DNA of 64,000 nucleotides from Acidimicrobiia bacterium. Its GTDB lineage: Bacteria; Actinomycetota; Acidimicrobiia; Acidimicrobiales; MedAcidi-G1. The notes under the pieces were generated by a model. It searched no databases. It saw only the letters and a program-made list of their open reading frames with translations, and had not been told where the DNA came from. The number at the start of each line of letters is the position of its first letter. The first letter of the stretch is position 1. The stretch lies in NCBI GenBank assembly GCA_012959995.1, contig DUCC01000010.1, positions 1 to 64,000 of the forward strand, given 5' to 3'. Of the stretch, positions 1-9,160 are shown one piece after another. The position numbers were made by a program, and so were the translations under genes.

Positions 1-503
1 AAGCTGTCATAGAGTTGGCTGGCCAAATCATCCTGAGCGAAACCCACCGAGCTCAACAAATCTGGTCGACCCACATCGCCGATAAACAGCGTGTCGCCGG
101 TCAACACCGCATGGGGTTCTGCATCATCAGCGTGTTCCCACACCACAATGCTCATGGACTCTGGCGTGTGCCCCGGCGTATGACGGAACTCTAAAACCAC
201 CTCGCCAAGGCTCACCCGTTCACCATCTTGCATAGCGCGAAAATCAAAAGCCGGGCTGGCCACCGACGAATACGCCACCTCAGCGCCCGTAGCGGCCGCC
301 AACTCTAAATGGCCCGACAAAAAATCGGCATGAAAATGGGTTTCGATAACCAGCTCGATGGTAAGACCCTTGGCCTCAGCATCAGCCAAATACTCCCCCA
401 CATCGCGGCGAGGGTCCACGACCACCGCCCGTCCTGTGGATTCATCGCCCACCAAATACGAAGCCTGAGAAAGGCAATCCAAGTAGTACTGGTCAAAGAT
501 CAT
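1..503 (-). CDS. MBL-fold hydrolase, persulfide dioxygenase-like (3' end outside window)
   Basis: The reading frame starts at the ATG at 503 and runs off the left edge, so the C-terminus is missing. Residues near 55 show the metal-binding pattern THFHAD followed by FLSGH. Further on are a GHTPESMS stretch and GDTLFIGDVGRPD. This layout is that of ETHE1/persulfide dioxygenase-type metallo-beta-lactamase proteins, which oxidise glutathione or other low-molecular-weight persulfides using one iron. The start overlaps the stop of the rhodanese gene by one base (TAATG), so the two are probably translationally coupled and act together on sulfane sulfur. The exact substrate is inferred. A general glyoxalase II-like hydrolase is the alternative. 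Confidence 0.85.
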   Translation of the reverse strand, partial: MIFDQYYLDCLSQASYLVGDESTGRAVVVDPRRDVGEYLADAEAKGLTIELVIETHFHADFLSGHLELAAATGAEVAYSSVASPAFDFRAMQDGERVSLGEVVLEFRHTPGHTPESMSIVVWEHADDAEPHAVLTGDTLFIGDVGRPDLLSSVGFAQDDLASQLYDS

Positions 504-1078
504 TAGGCAGAAAGCTCCAAGCCTTTACGCAACTTGGCAATGGTTGCGTCTGGGTCGACCACCGGACCACGGTTATAAGGCAACTTTGCCAGACCCAAGG
601 CCATAGTGCAAGTGTTCGTCACGGCAGAAAACACCAGACCGGCCCCCACAAACAATGACAAATAACGCAAGCCCGGCACCACAAAATCAAGCAACACGCC
701 AAGCACCACCAAAGACCCAGCGGTCAACCGCACCTGACGGTCCATAGCCCAACGAGCCTCACCGTAGATCAAATCACCATTAATTTCGGCCCACGACATG
801 ATGCCGCCGGCAAGCACCTGGGCATTACCGCAACCAGTGGCCGCAAGTTTTTGACATGCCTCCTCAGAACGCATGCCCGACTCGCAGACCAACACCACGG
901 TGCCCGGCAAGTCGCCGAGTTTTGAACAACGGCCCGACAAAGCATCCAAAGGCACCAACACTGAACCAGGAATATGCCGGGTCTCGTATTCTGCACTGGT
1001 GCGCACATCAAGCATGATCACCGTTTCACCGGTGCCCAACTTTGCTTGCAGTTCTCGAGATCCAAGGGTGACAGTCAT
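503..1078 (-). CDS. Rhodanese domain protein with C-terminal membrane (DUF2892-type) domain
   Basis: The protein has 191 residues. Residues 1-105 form a rhodanese domain with LDVRTSAEYETRHIPGS and the catalytic loop CESGMRS, whose Cys would carry persulfide sulfur. The C-terminal part has two hydrophobic segments (LTAGSLVVLGVLLDFVVPG and LSLFVGAGLVFSAVTN) of the YgaP/DUF2892 kind, so the rhodanese domain probably sits on the inner face of the membrane. The ATG is preceded by GGAGGAAATGCT, a good ribosome binding site. It lies upstream of, and overlaps, the MBL hydrolase, which suggests a two-gene persulfide-handling unit. Confidence 0.88.
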   Translation of the reverse strand: MTVTLGSRELQAKLGTGETVIMLDVRTSAEYETRHIPGSVLVPLDALSGRCSKLGDLPGTVVLVCESGMRSEEACQKLAATGCGNAQVLAGGIMSWAEINGDLIYGEARWAMDRQVRLTAGSLVVLGVLLDFVVPGLRYLSLFVGAGLVFSAVTNTCTMALGLAKLPYNRGPVVDPDATIAKLRKGLELSA

Positions 1079-1141
1079 AGCATTTCCTCCACATCGGGTA
1101 CCCCGCCACCTTACCGGCCGAATGCTGGCAAGACCAGAAAC

Positions 1142-2716
1142 TCAGCCAATGTGCCCCGGACGCTCCACCGCATTAGGGTCCTCGCCCGAAGAACGAATGC
1201 GAGCAATCTTGTTAAGCGCCGACAAAAAAGCTCGCGCCGAAGCTTCCACCACATCGGTAGACAACCCACGGCCCGCCACCTTGACCCCATCGTCGCTTTC
1301 AAACGACAACGTCACATCGGCCAACGCATCAACCCCACCAGTAACCGACGTCACCAAATAGTCGGTCAAATGGCCCTCTACCCCCGTAGCGTTTTTAATG
1401 GCCGTGCAACAAGCATCGATCATGCCGTCACCATCCGACGAGACCTCCAGAGTTTCCCCGTTGATTTCCAACACCAAATCAGCCGATGGCGTAGTGGTAG
1501 TGCCCCCACGAGCCTCCACGCTGACCAACTCGTAAGCATGCTCGGCCTGGCCACCAATTTCTTCATGCACCAAAGCCTCCAAATCGGCATCGGTGAGTTG
1601 AATCTTGCGATCCGCCAACTCTTTAAAGCGAGTAAACGCCGCATTCAACGCATCGCCTTGAATAGCAACACCCAGTTTTGCCAAACGGTCTTTAAAGGCC
1701 GCCCGTCCCGAATGCTTGCCCAAAACCAACTGGCTTTCCCCTTGACCCACCGCAGCGGGGTCCATAATTTCGTAAGTCGTGCGCTCATTAAGTACCCCAT
1801 GTTGATGAATGCCCGCCTCGTGAGCAAATGCATTACGACCAACCACCGCTTTGTTGAACTGCACCGGATAACCGGTCAAACGGCTCACCATCTGGCTAGA
1901 ACGCGCCAACTCTTCGGTACGGATAGACACCTCCACATTGGGGTAAATATCAGGCCGAGTATTTATAGCCATAACGATTTCTTCCATTGCCGCATTACCC
2001 GCACGCTCACCAATACCGTTAATAGTGCACTCCACCTGGCGGGCCCCGGCATCAACAGCAGCCAACGAGTTGGCTACCGCCAAACCTAAGTCATTGTGAC
2101 AATGCGTCGAAATTACGTAATCGCCCGGCACCCGTTTGCGAATATCGGCAATGCGTTTCGCCCACTCCGTCGGCGTAGCAAAACCCACCGTGTCGGGAAT
2201 ATTCAGCGTGCCCGCCCCGTTGTCGACCACCGCTTGCAACACCTCGCACATGAAATCAAAATCAGAGCGAGAAGCATCCTCCGGGCTGAACTCCACATCA
2301 TCGGTGTACTCCCGAGCCCGCTTCACCGCCGACGCCGCCTCAGCCAACACCTGCTCCGGACTCATCTTTAACTTAAATTCCATGTGCGTTGGGCTGGTAG
2401 CAATAAACGTATGGATACGCCGCTTTGCCGCCGGTTCAATAGCTTCCCAACAACGGTCAATGTCTTTATGCGCCGTACGCGACAAGCCACAAATTACCGG
2501 GCCCTTAACCGACGTAGCAATGGCCTGCACTGCTTCGAAGTCGCCCTGACTGGCAATAGGGAACCCGGCCTCAATGTAATCAACCCCCAAACGGGCCAAC
2601 TGTTCAGCAATCTCTAATTTTTCAACCACGTCCAGCGAAATGCCCGGCGATTGTTCGCCATCACGCAAGGTGGTGTCAAAAATAACTACCCGTTCTTTGT
2701 TGTCGGGGGTGCTCAT
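1142..2716 (-). CDS. leuA: 2-isopropylmalate synthase
   Basis: This 524-residue protein catalyses the first committed step of leucine synthesis, condensing acetyl-CoA with 2-oxoisovalerate. The N-terminal HMGL-like TIM barrel shows [15 protein letters not shown] near residue 14 and the metal-binding [15 protein letters not shown] near residue 200. It is followed by [11 protein letters not shown], a linker, and a C-terminal LeuA allosteric domain from about residue 390 that should mediate leucine feedback. The length matches the bacterial LeuA1 type. AGGAG precedes the ATG. Upstream lie a leader peptide with four Leu codons and a terminator-like hairpin, so attenuation is likely. serA is the next gene upstream on the same strand. 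Confidence 0.96.
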   Translation of the reverse strand: MSTPDNKERVVIFDTTLRDGEQSPGISLDVVEKLEIAEQLARLGVDYIEAGFPIASQGDFEAVQAIATSVKGPVICGLSRTAHKDIDRCWEAIEPAAKRRIHTFIATSPTHMEFKLKMSPEQVLAEAASAVKRAREYTDDVEFSPEDASRSDFDFMCEVLQAVVDNGAGTLNIPDTVGFATPTEWAKRIADIRKRVPGDYVISTHCHNDLGLAVANSLAAVDAGARQVECTINGIGERAGNAAMEEIVMAINTRPDIYPNVEVSIRTEELARSSQMVSRLTGYPVQFNKAVVGRNAFAHEAGIHQHGVLNERTTYEIMDPAAVGQGESQLVLGKHSGRAAFKDRLAKLGVAIQGDALNAAFTRFKELADRKIQLTDADLEALVHEEIGGQAEHAYELVSVEARGGTTTTPSADLVLEINGETLEVSSDGDGMIDACCTAIKNATGVEGHLTDYLVTSVTGGVDALADVTLSFESDDGVKVAGRGLSTDVVEASARAFLSALNKIARIRSSGEDPNAVERPGHIG

Positions 2717-2774
2717 GGTTGGCTCCTGGTTGATTGGTTGATGATGCTTCGGTTTTTATTTCTTTCAGAAAACG

Positions 2775-2796
2775 AAAAAACCCCCCGGCCCGGAGG
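2775..2796 (-). terminator. leuA attenuator: terminator-like hairpin
   Basis: On the minus strand CCTCC, a GGGCC loop and GGGGGG are followed by six T residues. This forms a short GC hairpin with a U tract between the leader peptide and leuA. Upstream of it are competing inverted repeats (GGCGAACGCC, and CGAACG with CGTTCG). The arrangement is that of a Leu attenuator, in which ribosome position on the leader decides which hairpin forms. The stem is short and no folding energy was computed. Confidence 0.6.
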
Positions 2797-2834
2797 CAAG
2801 GAGGTTCGGACGAACGAATATGTAGGCGTTCGCC

Positions 2835-2870
2835 CTAAGTAAGCAGAAGGAGGTAAGTGAACTGTTGCAT
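2835..2870 (-). CDS. leuL: leuA leader peptide (MQQFTYLLLLT)
   Basis: This is an 11-codon ORF with four consecutive Leu codons (CTC CTT CTG CTT) close to its stop. It lies 118 bases upstream of leuA, just before the attenuator hairpins. Stalling at the Leu codons under leucine shortage would favour the antiterminator fold. Leader peptides of this kind are known upstream of leucine genes in actinobacteria and enterobacteria. A TATGAT hexamer ends 7 bases before its ATG, so the transcript may begin at the leader start codon. Confidence 0.82.
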   Translation of the reverse strand: MQQFTYLLLLT

Positions 2871-2877
2871 CCCCCAC

Positions 2878-2908
2878 ATCATAGGCAGGTCTTTACCGCA
2901 CAATGCAA
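2878..2908 (-). promoter_or_regulatory. Probable leuL-leuA promoter
   Basis: TATGAT at 2883-2878 is an excellent -10 hexamer. A possible -35, TTGCAT, lies at 2908-2903 with a long 19-base spacer. The -10 stands 7 bases before the leader peptide ATG, the same geometry seen at many other starts in this window. Confidence 0.55.
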
Positions 2909-2911
2909 CTC

Positions 2912-3847
2912 TTATTTTTGATTCACCGCAAACGGGACCGGTTTACCGGCCAGCGCCAACACCACCTGTTCAGCAATATCGGTGCCCGCTTTGTCTTGCG
3001 CTTCCGCCGTCGAAGCTCCCAAATGCGGGGTAACCACCACCCCGGGCAACCCAAATAACGGCGACTCGGTAGTGGGCTCTACAGCAAAAACATCTAAGGC
3101 CGCTCCTGCTATTTGGCCTGAAACAATAGCCGCCGCCAAATCATCTTCGTCAATTACCCCACCTCGAGCCACGTTCACTACCCGCAAATTAGGTTTGGCA
3201 TACGACAACAACTCGGCATTAACCAAACCTACGGTCTCTGGGGTGCGAGCCAAATGCAAAGTCAAAAAATCTGCCTGGCCCACCAACTCTTGGAGCGGAA
3301 CCAACGTCACCCACGGCGGTATGGCCTCAAGGTAAGGGTCATGGGCCACCACATGCATGCCAAATGCCTTAGCTCGATCGGCCACCAACCGGCCGATACG
3401 TCCCAACCCGATCACCCCTAAAGTCTTGCCCGACAACTCCACGCCGGTCCACTGAGCACGGTTCCATTTTCCGTCCACCAAATCTCGATGCGCTTGAGGA
3501 ACATTGCGGGCCACGGCCAGCAACAAAGCCATAGTGTGTTCAGCTGCAGAAACAGAATTGGCGTACGGAGCATTAGCCACCAACACCCCTTGGTTTGAGG
3601 CAGCCTCCACATCAACGTTGTCGAGCCCCACCCCGGCCCGTCCCACCACCACCAGGTCTTGGCCGGCGGCCAACATCTGCGGTGTTACCTGGGTCGCCGA
3701 GCGCACAATCAGCGCCTGTACACCTTCTAGTGCAGCCCACAAACCCGGTTCGTCTAAACCCTCTTGCACATCAACCTGATGGCCGGCCTGGCGCAAAACT
3801 GCTAGTCCTGCTTTAGCTATTTGCTCGGTGACCAGTACACGTGCCAT
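2912..3847 (-). CDS. serA: D-3-phosphoglycerate dehydrogenase-like 2-hydroxyacid dehydrogenase, short form
   Basis: This is a 311-residue NAD-dependent dehydrogenase. The Rossmann motif GVIGLGRIGRLVA lies near residue 142. The catalytic Arg is in VARGGVIDEDDL and the catalytic His in TPHLGAST near residue 281. The likely reaction is oxidation of 3-phosphoglycerate in serine synthesis. The protein stops right after the catalytic core, so it lacks the ACT/ASB regulatory domains of long SerA proteins and would not be serine-inhibited that way. It precedes leuA on the same strand, separated by the attenuator region. Another 2-hydroxyacid substrate is possible. Confidence 0.8.
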   Translation of the reverse strand: MARVLVTEQIAKAGLAVLRQAGHQVDVQEGLDEPGLWAALEGVQALIVRSATQVTPQMLAAGQDLVVVGRAGVGLDNVDVEAASNQGVLVANAPYANSVSAAEHTMALLLAVARNVPQAHRDLVDGKWNRAQWTGVELSGKTLGVIGLGRIGRLVADRAKAFGMHVVAHDPYLEAIPPWVTLVPLQELVGQADFLTLHLARTPETVGLVNAELLSYAKPNLRVVNVARGGVIDEDDLAAAIVSGQIAGAALDVFAVEPTTESPLFGLPGVVVTPHLGASTAEAQDKAGTDIAEQVVLALAGKPVPFAVNQK

Positions 3848-3903
3848 AACAACATCGTGGCTGCTGCAGACCTCTAACGCAACCTCTTTTTGTAAATGGG
3901 TTG

Positions 3904-5805
3904 TTAACCCTCAATGTTTAGCGGCGGCAAATCATCGGCAGCCACAAAACCAAACCGGTCCGCAAAAAAAGCCTGCTCGGCTTCGAGGGCTCGCACCTGA
4001 TTCTCTGCTTTACGAAAACCATGGCCCTCGTCGGCGAACTCCAGCAAAGCAAACGGCACCCGGCGTTGCCGCAGGCCCTCCGCCATAAGGTGCGCCTGGT
4101 TAGGGGGCACGATTTTGTCCAAAGAACCCTGCAACAACAACATGGGGGTGGCCAATTGATCCAAATGATTAATAGGCGACCGCTGGGCATAAACCGCCTC
4201 ATCTTCGGGCCATTGACCCACCAAGCGATCTAGGTAACGGGCTTCAAACTTGTGAGTGTCGGCCGCTAAAGCAGCAAGGTCTGCCACCCCGTAGCGGCTA
4301 GCCCCTGCAGAAAACAGGTCGTAAAAAGTAACGGCCGCCAACACCGTGAACCCGCCGGCGCTGCCCCCTTTAATAGCCAAACGGTCGCCATTGGCTTTGC
4401 CCTGGTCCACCAAATGCTGGGTCACGGCAAGGCAATCCTCAACATCAAGCACCCCCCAATTGCCCCACAAGCGGTGGCGAAAAGTCCGACCGTACCCGGT
4501 AGAGCCCCGATAATTCACATCGGCTACACAAAAGCCCCGACTGGTCCAATAAGTAACAGACAATTGCAACTGAGTGCGGGCCGCTCCGGTAGGGCCCCCG
4601 TGAGCCAACACCATTAACGGCGGGGCCTGCCCCTCTTCGGCTTCAAAATTAGGGTTGGTGGGCGGATACACCAAGGCATAAGCCACCTCATTATTGCTGC
4701 TGGCAAAAGTCACCATCTCAGGTTGCGGAAACCACGACGAGTCAAGACCCAAATCTCGGCGAACCGAAAGCGTTTGGCTCTCGGTGCCCGTAACCACCGT
4801 CACCGCTGGCTCTTCACCAAACGACGCCAGCACCGCCACCACACCTTCGCTATAAGCCGCCAACGAGTTGATGCTGGTGGCAGAAGTCTCCACCCGACGC
4901 AACTGGCCATCGGCAGACAAAACCCCCAAATGGTCGGTGCCCTCTTGGGTAAAAGCCAACCACACCTCATCACCCACAAAGGCATAGCGGCTCAAGCCGA
5001 ACACCCACTGCGGCGTCGCCACCTCTAAGTCGCCAAAAGTCAACTGCCGCAAACCGTCGCCCTCTACCCGGTACAAGTGCCACCAATTGTCCCGATCGGT
5101 GACCACATGCAGCACCCCATCGGGGCTCCACGCTGGTTGAAAAAACGACTCACCTTCCGCCGCCACCAAACACTGATTGCTCAGCACCCCATCGTCAAAA
5201 TCGGCCAACCACAACTCAGTGTTATCCCACGGCAAATCAGGGTGATCCCACTGCACCCAACACAACTGAGAACCATCAGGTGACACCCGCGGGTTAGACA
5301 CAAAATCTGGGCCCTCCACCAACACCCGCACTTCTTGGGTGCCATCGAGAGCCACGGCCACAATCTCGTTCTCGGGTTCAAGCAACGAAACCCCATGCCG
5401 TTCACGCACACACACCAACCATCGGCCATCGGGCGTGGGGCAGCCATCGGCGTAACGCAAACCCCGCGATTCCTCAGGCTCCAGAGTTAAAACCGTCAAC
5501 GAGCCATCTGCCTCTTGACGGTACAAACGCTGATCAGAAAAATCAGAAAAAACCAGTCGCCCCGCCACCACCGTCCACGCCCCACCGCCATACTCATGAA
5601 CAGCAGTGCGAACATTTATTTCTGGCCCAACGGCATCAACCCCGTCGCACACCACCACGGTGCGGCCGCCTTCATCGGGACGGCTTTCCGACCACCACAC
5701 CTGGCCATCATGCACCTGAACCTCACCCGGGCTTACCGCCCCAGCCACTACTGCTTGAGCCGTTAACGGCGAAACCCAAGAACCCCCCGGGGCCGCCACG
5801 GTCAC
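3904..5805 (-). CDS. S9 family prolyl oligopeptidase-like peptidase
   Basis: The N-terminal two thirds resemble a TolB/beta-propeller, with repeats such as NPRVSPDGSQLCWVQWDHPD and QPAWSPDGVLHVVTDR. The C-terminal alpha/beta hydrolase carries the nucleophile GGSAGG, the Asp in LQGSLDKIVPP and the His in DEGHGF, so the triad is complete. This fits a dipeptidyl or acylaminoacyl peptidase. The frame is open up to an ATG at 5859, but that start lies inside the upstream aminotransferase and adds a false hydrophobic stretch. Family members begin near an APxGSWxSP motif, so I prefer GTG at 5805 (or 5799), giving about 633 residues. It is probably in an operon with the aminotransferase. Confidence 0.85.
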   Translation of the reverse strand: MTVAAPGGSWVSPLTAQAVVAGAVSPGEVQVHDGQVWWSESRPDEGGRTVVVCDGVDAVGPEINVRTAVHEYGGGAWTVVAGRLVFSDFSDQRLYRQEADGSLTVLTLEPEESRGLRYADGCPTPDGRWLVCVRERHGVSLLEPENEIVAVALDGTQEVRVLVEGPDFVSNPRVSPDGSQLCWVQWDHPDLPWDNTELWLADFDDGVLSNQCLVAAEGESFFQPAWSPDGVLHVVTDRDNWWHLYRVEGDGLRQLTFGDLEVATPQWVFGLSRYAFVGDEVWLAFTQEGTDHLGVLSADGQLRRVETSATSINSLAAYSEGVVAVLASFGEEPAVTVVTGTESQTLSVRRDLGLDSSWFPQPEMVTFASSNNEVAYALVYPPTNPNFEAEEGQAPPLMVLAHGGPTGAARTQLQLSVTYWTSRGFCVADVNYRGSTGYGRTFRHRLWGNWGVLDVEDCLAVTQHLVDQGKANGDRLAIKGGSAGGFTVLAAVTFYDLFSAGASRYGVADLAALAADTHKFEARYLDRLVGQWPEDEAVYAQRSPINHLDQLATPMLLLQGSLDKIVPPNQAHLMAEGLRQRRVPFALLEFADEGHGFRKAENQVRALEAEQAFFADRFGFVAADDLPPLNIEG

Positions 5806-5809
5806 CGCA

Positions 5810-7009
5810 TTAACCGCCCAACAGGTCAGCGATACGACTAACCCCTTCAACCAAATCATCGTCGCCTAAAGCAAACGACAAACGGGCATAACCAGGTGTG
5901 CCGAAAGCCTCACCAGGCACAATCGCTACCTGAGCAACATCTAAAATAATGGCCGCCAACTCGCTCGTCGTCGTAGCCACCCGACCAGCAATCTCTCGAC
6001 CCAAAAAGGCCGACAAATCTGGGTACGCATAAAAAGCCCCCTGCGGCACCAACATCTCCACCCCATCAATGGCCTGAAGCATCTGCGTCATCACCACCCG
6101 ACGCCGGTCAAAAGCCGAGCGCATTTCAACCACCGCCGACAAATCTCCCGACACGGCCGCCAACGCTGCGTACTGCGACACGTTGGCCACGTTGCTCGTG
6201 GCATGCGACTGCAAGTTAGTGGCCGCCTTAATAGCGTCTTCGGGGCCGATCATCCACCCCACACGCCACCCAGTCATGGCATAAGTTTTAGCCACCCCGT
6301 TGACGATCAAACACGTATCCGCCAACTCAGGCACCGCAGCTCGAATGGAATGATGCTCATGACCGTCGTAAGTCAAATGTTCATAAATCTCGTCAGCGAT
6401 AACCCAAATGCCGTGCTCCACACACCAGCGCCCAATGGCTTGAATTTCCTCCAACGAATACACCGCCCCCGTTGGGTTCGACGGCGACACAAACATCAAA
6501 GCCTTAGTGCGGTCGGTGCGCGCCGCTTCAAGTTGATCCACGGTCACCTTAAAACCAGCCGCCGTATCGGTAAGCAACGGCACGGCAACGCCGCCCGCCA
6601 AAGCAATGGACTCCGGGTAAGTCGTCCAATAAGGAGCCGGCAGCAACACCTCGTCGCCGGGGTCTAGCAACACAGCACACGAGTTATACACCGCATGCTT
6701 GCCGCCGTTAGTAATCAAAAACTGCGACGCCGTAGGCCGCCAACCAGAATCACGCTCCGTTTTTTCTACCAACGCTTCTTTGAGTACCGGCAGCCCGCCC
6801 GCCGGGGTGTACTTATGCGACGCCGGATTCAAACACGCCTCTACAGCCGCTTCAACAATGTGAGGCGGGGTAGCAAAGTCTGGCTCACCGGCCCCAAAAC
6901 CAATAACCGGCTCACCGGCCGCCTTAAGGGCCTTGGCTTTTTTATCCACGGCCATAGTGGCCGATTCGGCAATAGCGCCAATGCGTTGAGAAAGTCGATT
7001 GCTGGTCAT
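5810..7009 (-). CDS. Pyridoxal-phosphate aspartate/aromatic aminotransferase, class I
   Basis: This 399-residue fold-type I aminotransferase shows [15 protein letters not shown] near residue 38, [10 protein letters not shown] near 175, [12 protein letters not shown] near 205, and the PLP lysine in [16 protein letters not shown] near 239. The sequence is closest to the Ibeta aspartate aminotransferase group, which moves amino groups between aspartate or other amino acids and 2-oxoglutarate. It is followed after a few bases by the S9 peptidase gene. Prephenate aminotransferase activity is possible in this subgroup and cannot be told from sequence alone. Confidence 0.9.
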   Translation of the reverse strand: MTSNRLSQRIGAIAESATMAVDKKAKALKAAGEPVIGFGAGEPDFATPPHIVEAAVEACLNPASHKYTPAGGLPVLKEALVEKTERDSGWRPTASQFLITNGGKHAVYNSCAVLLDPGDEVLLPAPYWTTYPESIALAGGVAVPLLTDTAAGFKVTVDQLEAARTDRTKALMFVSPSNPTGAVYSLEEIQAIGRWCVEHGIWVIADEIYEHLTYDGHEHHSIRAAVPELADTCLIVNGVAKTYAMTGWRVGWMIGPEDAIKAATNLQSHATSNVANVSQYAALAAVSGDLSAVVEMRSAFDRRRVVMTQMLQAIDGVEMLVPQGAFYAYPDLSAFLGREIAGRVATTTSELAAIILDVAQVAIVPGEAFGTPGYARLSFALGDDDLVEGVSRIADLLGG

Positions 7010-7064
7010 GAGGATGAAAACTCCGTACGTAGATTCGGGTACCCCATCACTCTAAACCAAGAGG

Positions 7065-7433
7065 TCAGTCACAAGCCGCTAAATAAGGAGCTAAAAAATC
7101 TCGCGCCAACTCGCCTTGGGCATCAAACTCTAAATCGGCGTAAACCGAACAAGCCTGCAACCGCAACTGATCAGTACCGCAACCCAAAACCACCGCCCGC
7201 TGCGTGAACTCATCAGAACGCATCAACCGCTCAATAGGAGCAAACGGAGTTTCTGGATCAGCCGCTTCTAACTCAGACAACGTTTGGCCTTCTAAACGCT
7301 CCAACACCCGCTCGGCCACCGCACGTCCCGCCTCAACGAGCTCTGTGCAGTCCTGAGCCTGCGCCGGGTCGGTCACCGACGTCGACCCACAAGACACCGC
7401 CACCAAGGTCATCAATACAAAAAACCATCTCAC
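7065..7433 (-). CDS. Small predicted lipoprotein, unknown function
   Basis: The protein has 122 residues. It starts with a short signal sequence and lipobox (LVAVSCG), so it should be lipidated at Cys15 and held on the outer face of the membrane. The mature part is acidic, with three more Cys residues (in QDCTEL, VLGCGTD and QACSVY) and one near the end (AACD). I recognise no family. The GTG start is preceded by TAGGTT and six bases, consistent with a leaderless transcript. Confidence 0.7.
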   Translation of the reverse strand: MRWFFVLMTLVAVSCGSTSVTDPAQAQDCTELVEAGRAVAERVLERLEGQTLSELEAADPETPFAPIERLMRSDEFTQRAVVLGCGTDQLRLQACSVYADLEFDAQGELARDFLAPYLAACD

Positions 7434-7469
7434 GCTGGCAACCTATCGCAGTCACAGCCCACCCACCGG

Positions 7470-8168
7470 TCAGGCATTGGTTATCAAAACCACCACCACG
7501 TAATGCACCGCCACCGCACAGGTAACCAGCACATGCCATATCTCGTGGTAACCAAAAACATGCGGAGAAGGGTTCGGCCAACGCGCCCCCAACATGAGCG
7601 CCCCGGCGCTATACAACACCGCCTCAACCCCAATAAGCACCAACACCGTGAGGCTCAAAGCATGATACAAATCAGTGGCCACCAAAATCGGCACCCAACC
7701 CAGCACCAAAAACAACGTATTCATCAACCCCTTCGGCGGATGAAACGGCAACAACCGCAAACCCACCCCCACTGCAGCCCCAATCCACACCGCCCACAAC
7801 ATGAGCGCTTCCGAACGACCACTAAGTGCCGTAATCGCCACCGGGGTAGCACCCGAAGCAATCAACACAAAAATTGCGGCATGGTCAAAACGGAACAAAC
7901 GCTCCCACAGAGGAATCGGCCAATGCTTGAGATGCACCAACGCACTAGCGATAAACATCAACGACGCCCCAAAGGCATACACCGCCGCCCCAAAACGATC
8001 ACTCCCCGCCGGAGCATAAGCAACGGTGATGGCTCCGGCCACCAACGAACAAGGCACCGCTACCCGATGAATAACTCCCCGCCATCGCGGTCGCGGTCGC
8101 GACAACATGCGTTTGATTGACGGCGACACACCGGGCGGTATCACCGGTTGAAAATCTGGTTGGTCCAC
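7470..8168 (-). CDS. Hemolysin III (PAQR) family membrane protein
   Basis: This 232-residue protein has about seven hydrophobic segments. The family metal-site residues are visible as SALVHLKHW in the second segment, FRFDHAAIF in the third, and HEIWH in GYHEIWHVLV near the C-terminus. Bacterial PAQR/HlyIII proteins are membrane hydrolase-like proteins of uncertain role and are rarely true haemolysins. It lies alone between the lipoprotein gene and azlD. Confidence 0.9.
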   Translation of the reverse strand: MDQPDFQPVIPPGVSPSIKRMLSRPRPRWRGVIHRVAVPCSLVAGAITVAYAPAGSDRFGAAVYAFGASLMFIASALVHLKHWPIPLWERLFRFDHAAIFVLIASGATPVAITALSGRSEALMLWAVWIGAAVGVGLRLLPFHPPKGLMNTLFLVLGWVPILVATDLYHALSLTVLVLIGVEAVLYSAGALMLGARWPNPSPHVFGYHEIWHVLVTCAVAVHYVVVVLITNA

Positions 8169-8198
8169 AAGGTCACGCTAGTCAATACAACGCACAGA

Positions 8199-8495
8199 TT
8201 AAGTGACGGCCCGCCAAGCCGCCGTAGAAGCCATAGCAACAAGCACCACCAACACAAAAGGAGCCCGCCGCCACAACGCCACCGCACCCGCAGCCACCCC
8301 CACCAAACGGGCATCAAACACCAAGCGGCCCCCCTCGGCGAAAGTCATCAAAACAATAATGGCCGCGAACAAAGCCGCCGGCAACAAACTGGCCACCACA
8401 GAAAAACGCGTCGCCAAACGATCCCCAACCAACATGCCAATCAACTTAAAGGCATACGCCCCGGCCGCTAACAACAAAAGGGCCGACCAACTCAT
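8199..8495 (-). CDS. azlD: AzlD-family branched-chain amino acid exporter subunit
   Basis: The protein has 98 residues and about four hydrophobic segments, with the family-like motifs GAYAFKLIG and LPAALFAAII. AzlD is the small partner of AzlC in a two-component amino acid exporter, known for branched-chain amino acids. Its start overlaps the azlC stop by four bases (ATGA), so the two are translationally coupled. The ilv and leu genes in the same window make branched-chain amino acid balance a plausible role here. Confidence 0.88.
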   Translation of the reverse strand: MSWSALLLLAAGAYAFKLIGMLVGDRLATRFSVVASLLPAALFAAIIVLMTFAEGGRLVFDARLVGVAAGAVALWRRAPFVLVVLVAMASTAAWRAVT

Positions 8496-9160
8496 AATGG
8501 GTCACCATTTTGGCGTTGCATCCACCAGCCCAAACCGACCGCTAAGGCCGCCAACAACATGGGTAGCCCCACCGGCACTAGCGGCACAGCCACCAAAGCA
8601 ATCAACGCCCCCAAAGCAGCCGTGCTTTGGCTCGGGCGAGTTTTAATATGCGGCACCAACAAAACCACAAAAGCCGCTGGGAACGCTGCATCAAGACCCC
8701 ACGCCTGAGGGTCCTCAAGCGAACTGCCAGCCACCACGCCGGCCATGGTGCCCAGATTCCAAAAAATAAACAACCAAACACCGGTGAACCAAAAAGCATC
8801 CCGCCCGGCTTCGGGATCTTTTTGAGCAGTAGCCATAGCGGTGGTTTCGTCGATAACAAAATGGGCGGCCACCGCTCGGCGGCCCAAAGATTTCGTGCGT
8901 AACAACGGAGCCACCACCGGGCCGTACAAACTATTACGAGCCGCCAACAACAAAGCGCTACCTACCGCAGCAAGCGGAGTACCCCCAGAACCAATAACCG
9001 AAACAGCGGCAAACTGAGAAGCCCCGGTAAAGGTTAAGGACGACAGAACCATGGCCTGAGCGAGCGAAAATCCAGCAGAATCAGCAAAGACACCAAAAGT
9101 GACCCCCACCAAACCAGTAGCCAACGCTAAAACAAAAGACTCCCGACGATGCGGGCTCAT
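8492..9160 (-). CDS. azlC: AzlC-family branched-chain amino acid exporter, large subunit
   Basis: This 222-residue membrane protein carries the AzlC signature FTGASQFAAV near residue 46 and GVTFGVFADSAGFSLAQ before it. I place the start at ATG 9160 (MSPHRRES), not at the longer upstream frame. That gives a 4-base ATGA overlap with the phosphatase stop at 9157 and fits the family length. It works with AzlD as an exporter. Confidence 0.9.
   Translation of the reverse strand: MSPHRRESFVLALATGLVGVTFGVFADSAGFSLAQAMVLSSLTFTGASQFAAVSVIGSGGTPLAAVGSALLLAARNSLYGPVVAPLLRTKSLGRRAVAAHFVIDETTAMATAQKDPEAGRDAFWFTGVWLFIFWNLGTMAGVVAGSSLEDPQAWGLDAAFPAAFVVLLVPHIKTRPSQSTAALGALIALVAVPLVPVGLPMLLAALAVGLGWWMQRQNGDPL

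Noticed and set aside
2717-2911. A metabolite riboswitch before leuA
   Set aside because: No known riboswitch core was seen, and the Leu-rich leader peptide with a terminator explains the region.
5806-5859. A signal peptide for the S9 peptidase from the ATG at 5859
   Set aside because: That segment overlaps the aminotransferase C-terminus in another frame and its hydrophobic look is a by-product. Family alignment supports a start near 5805.
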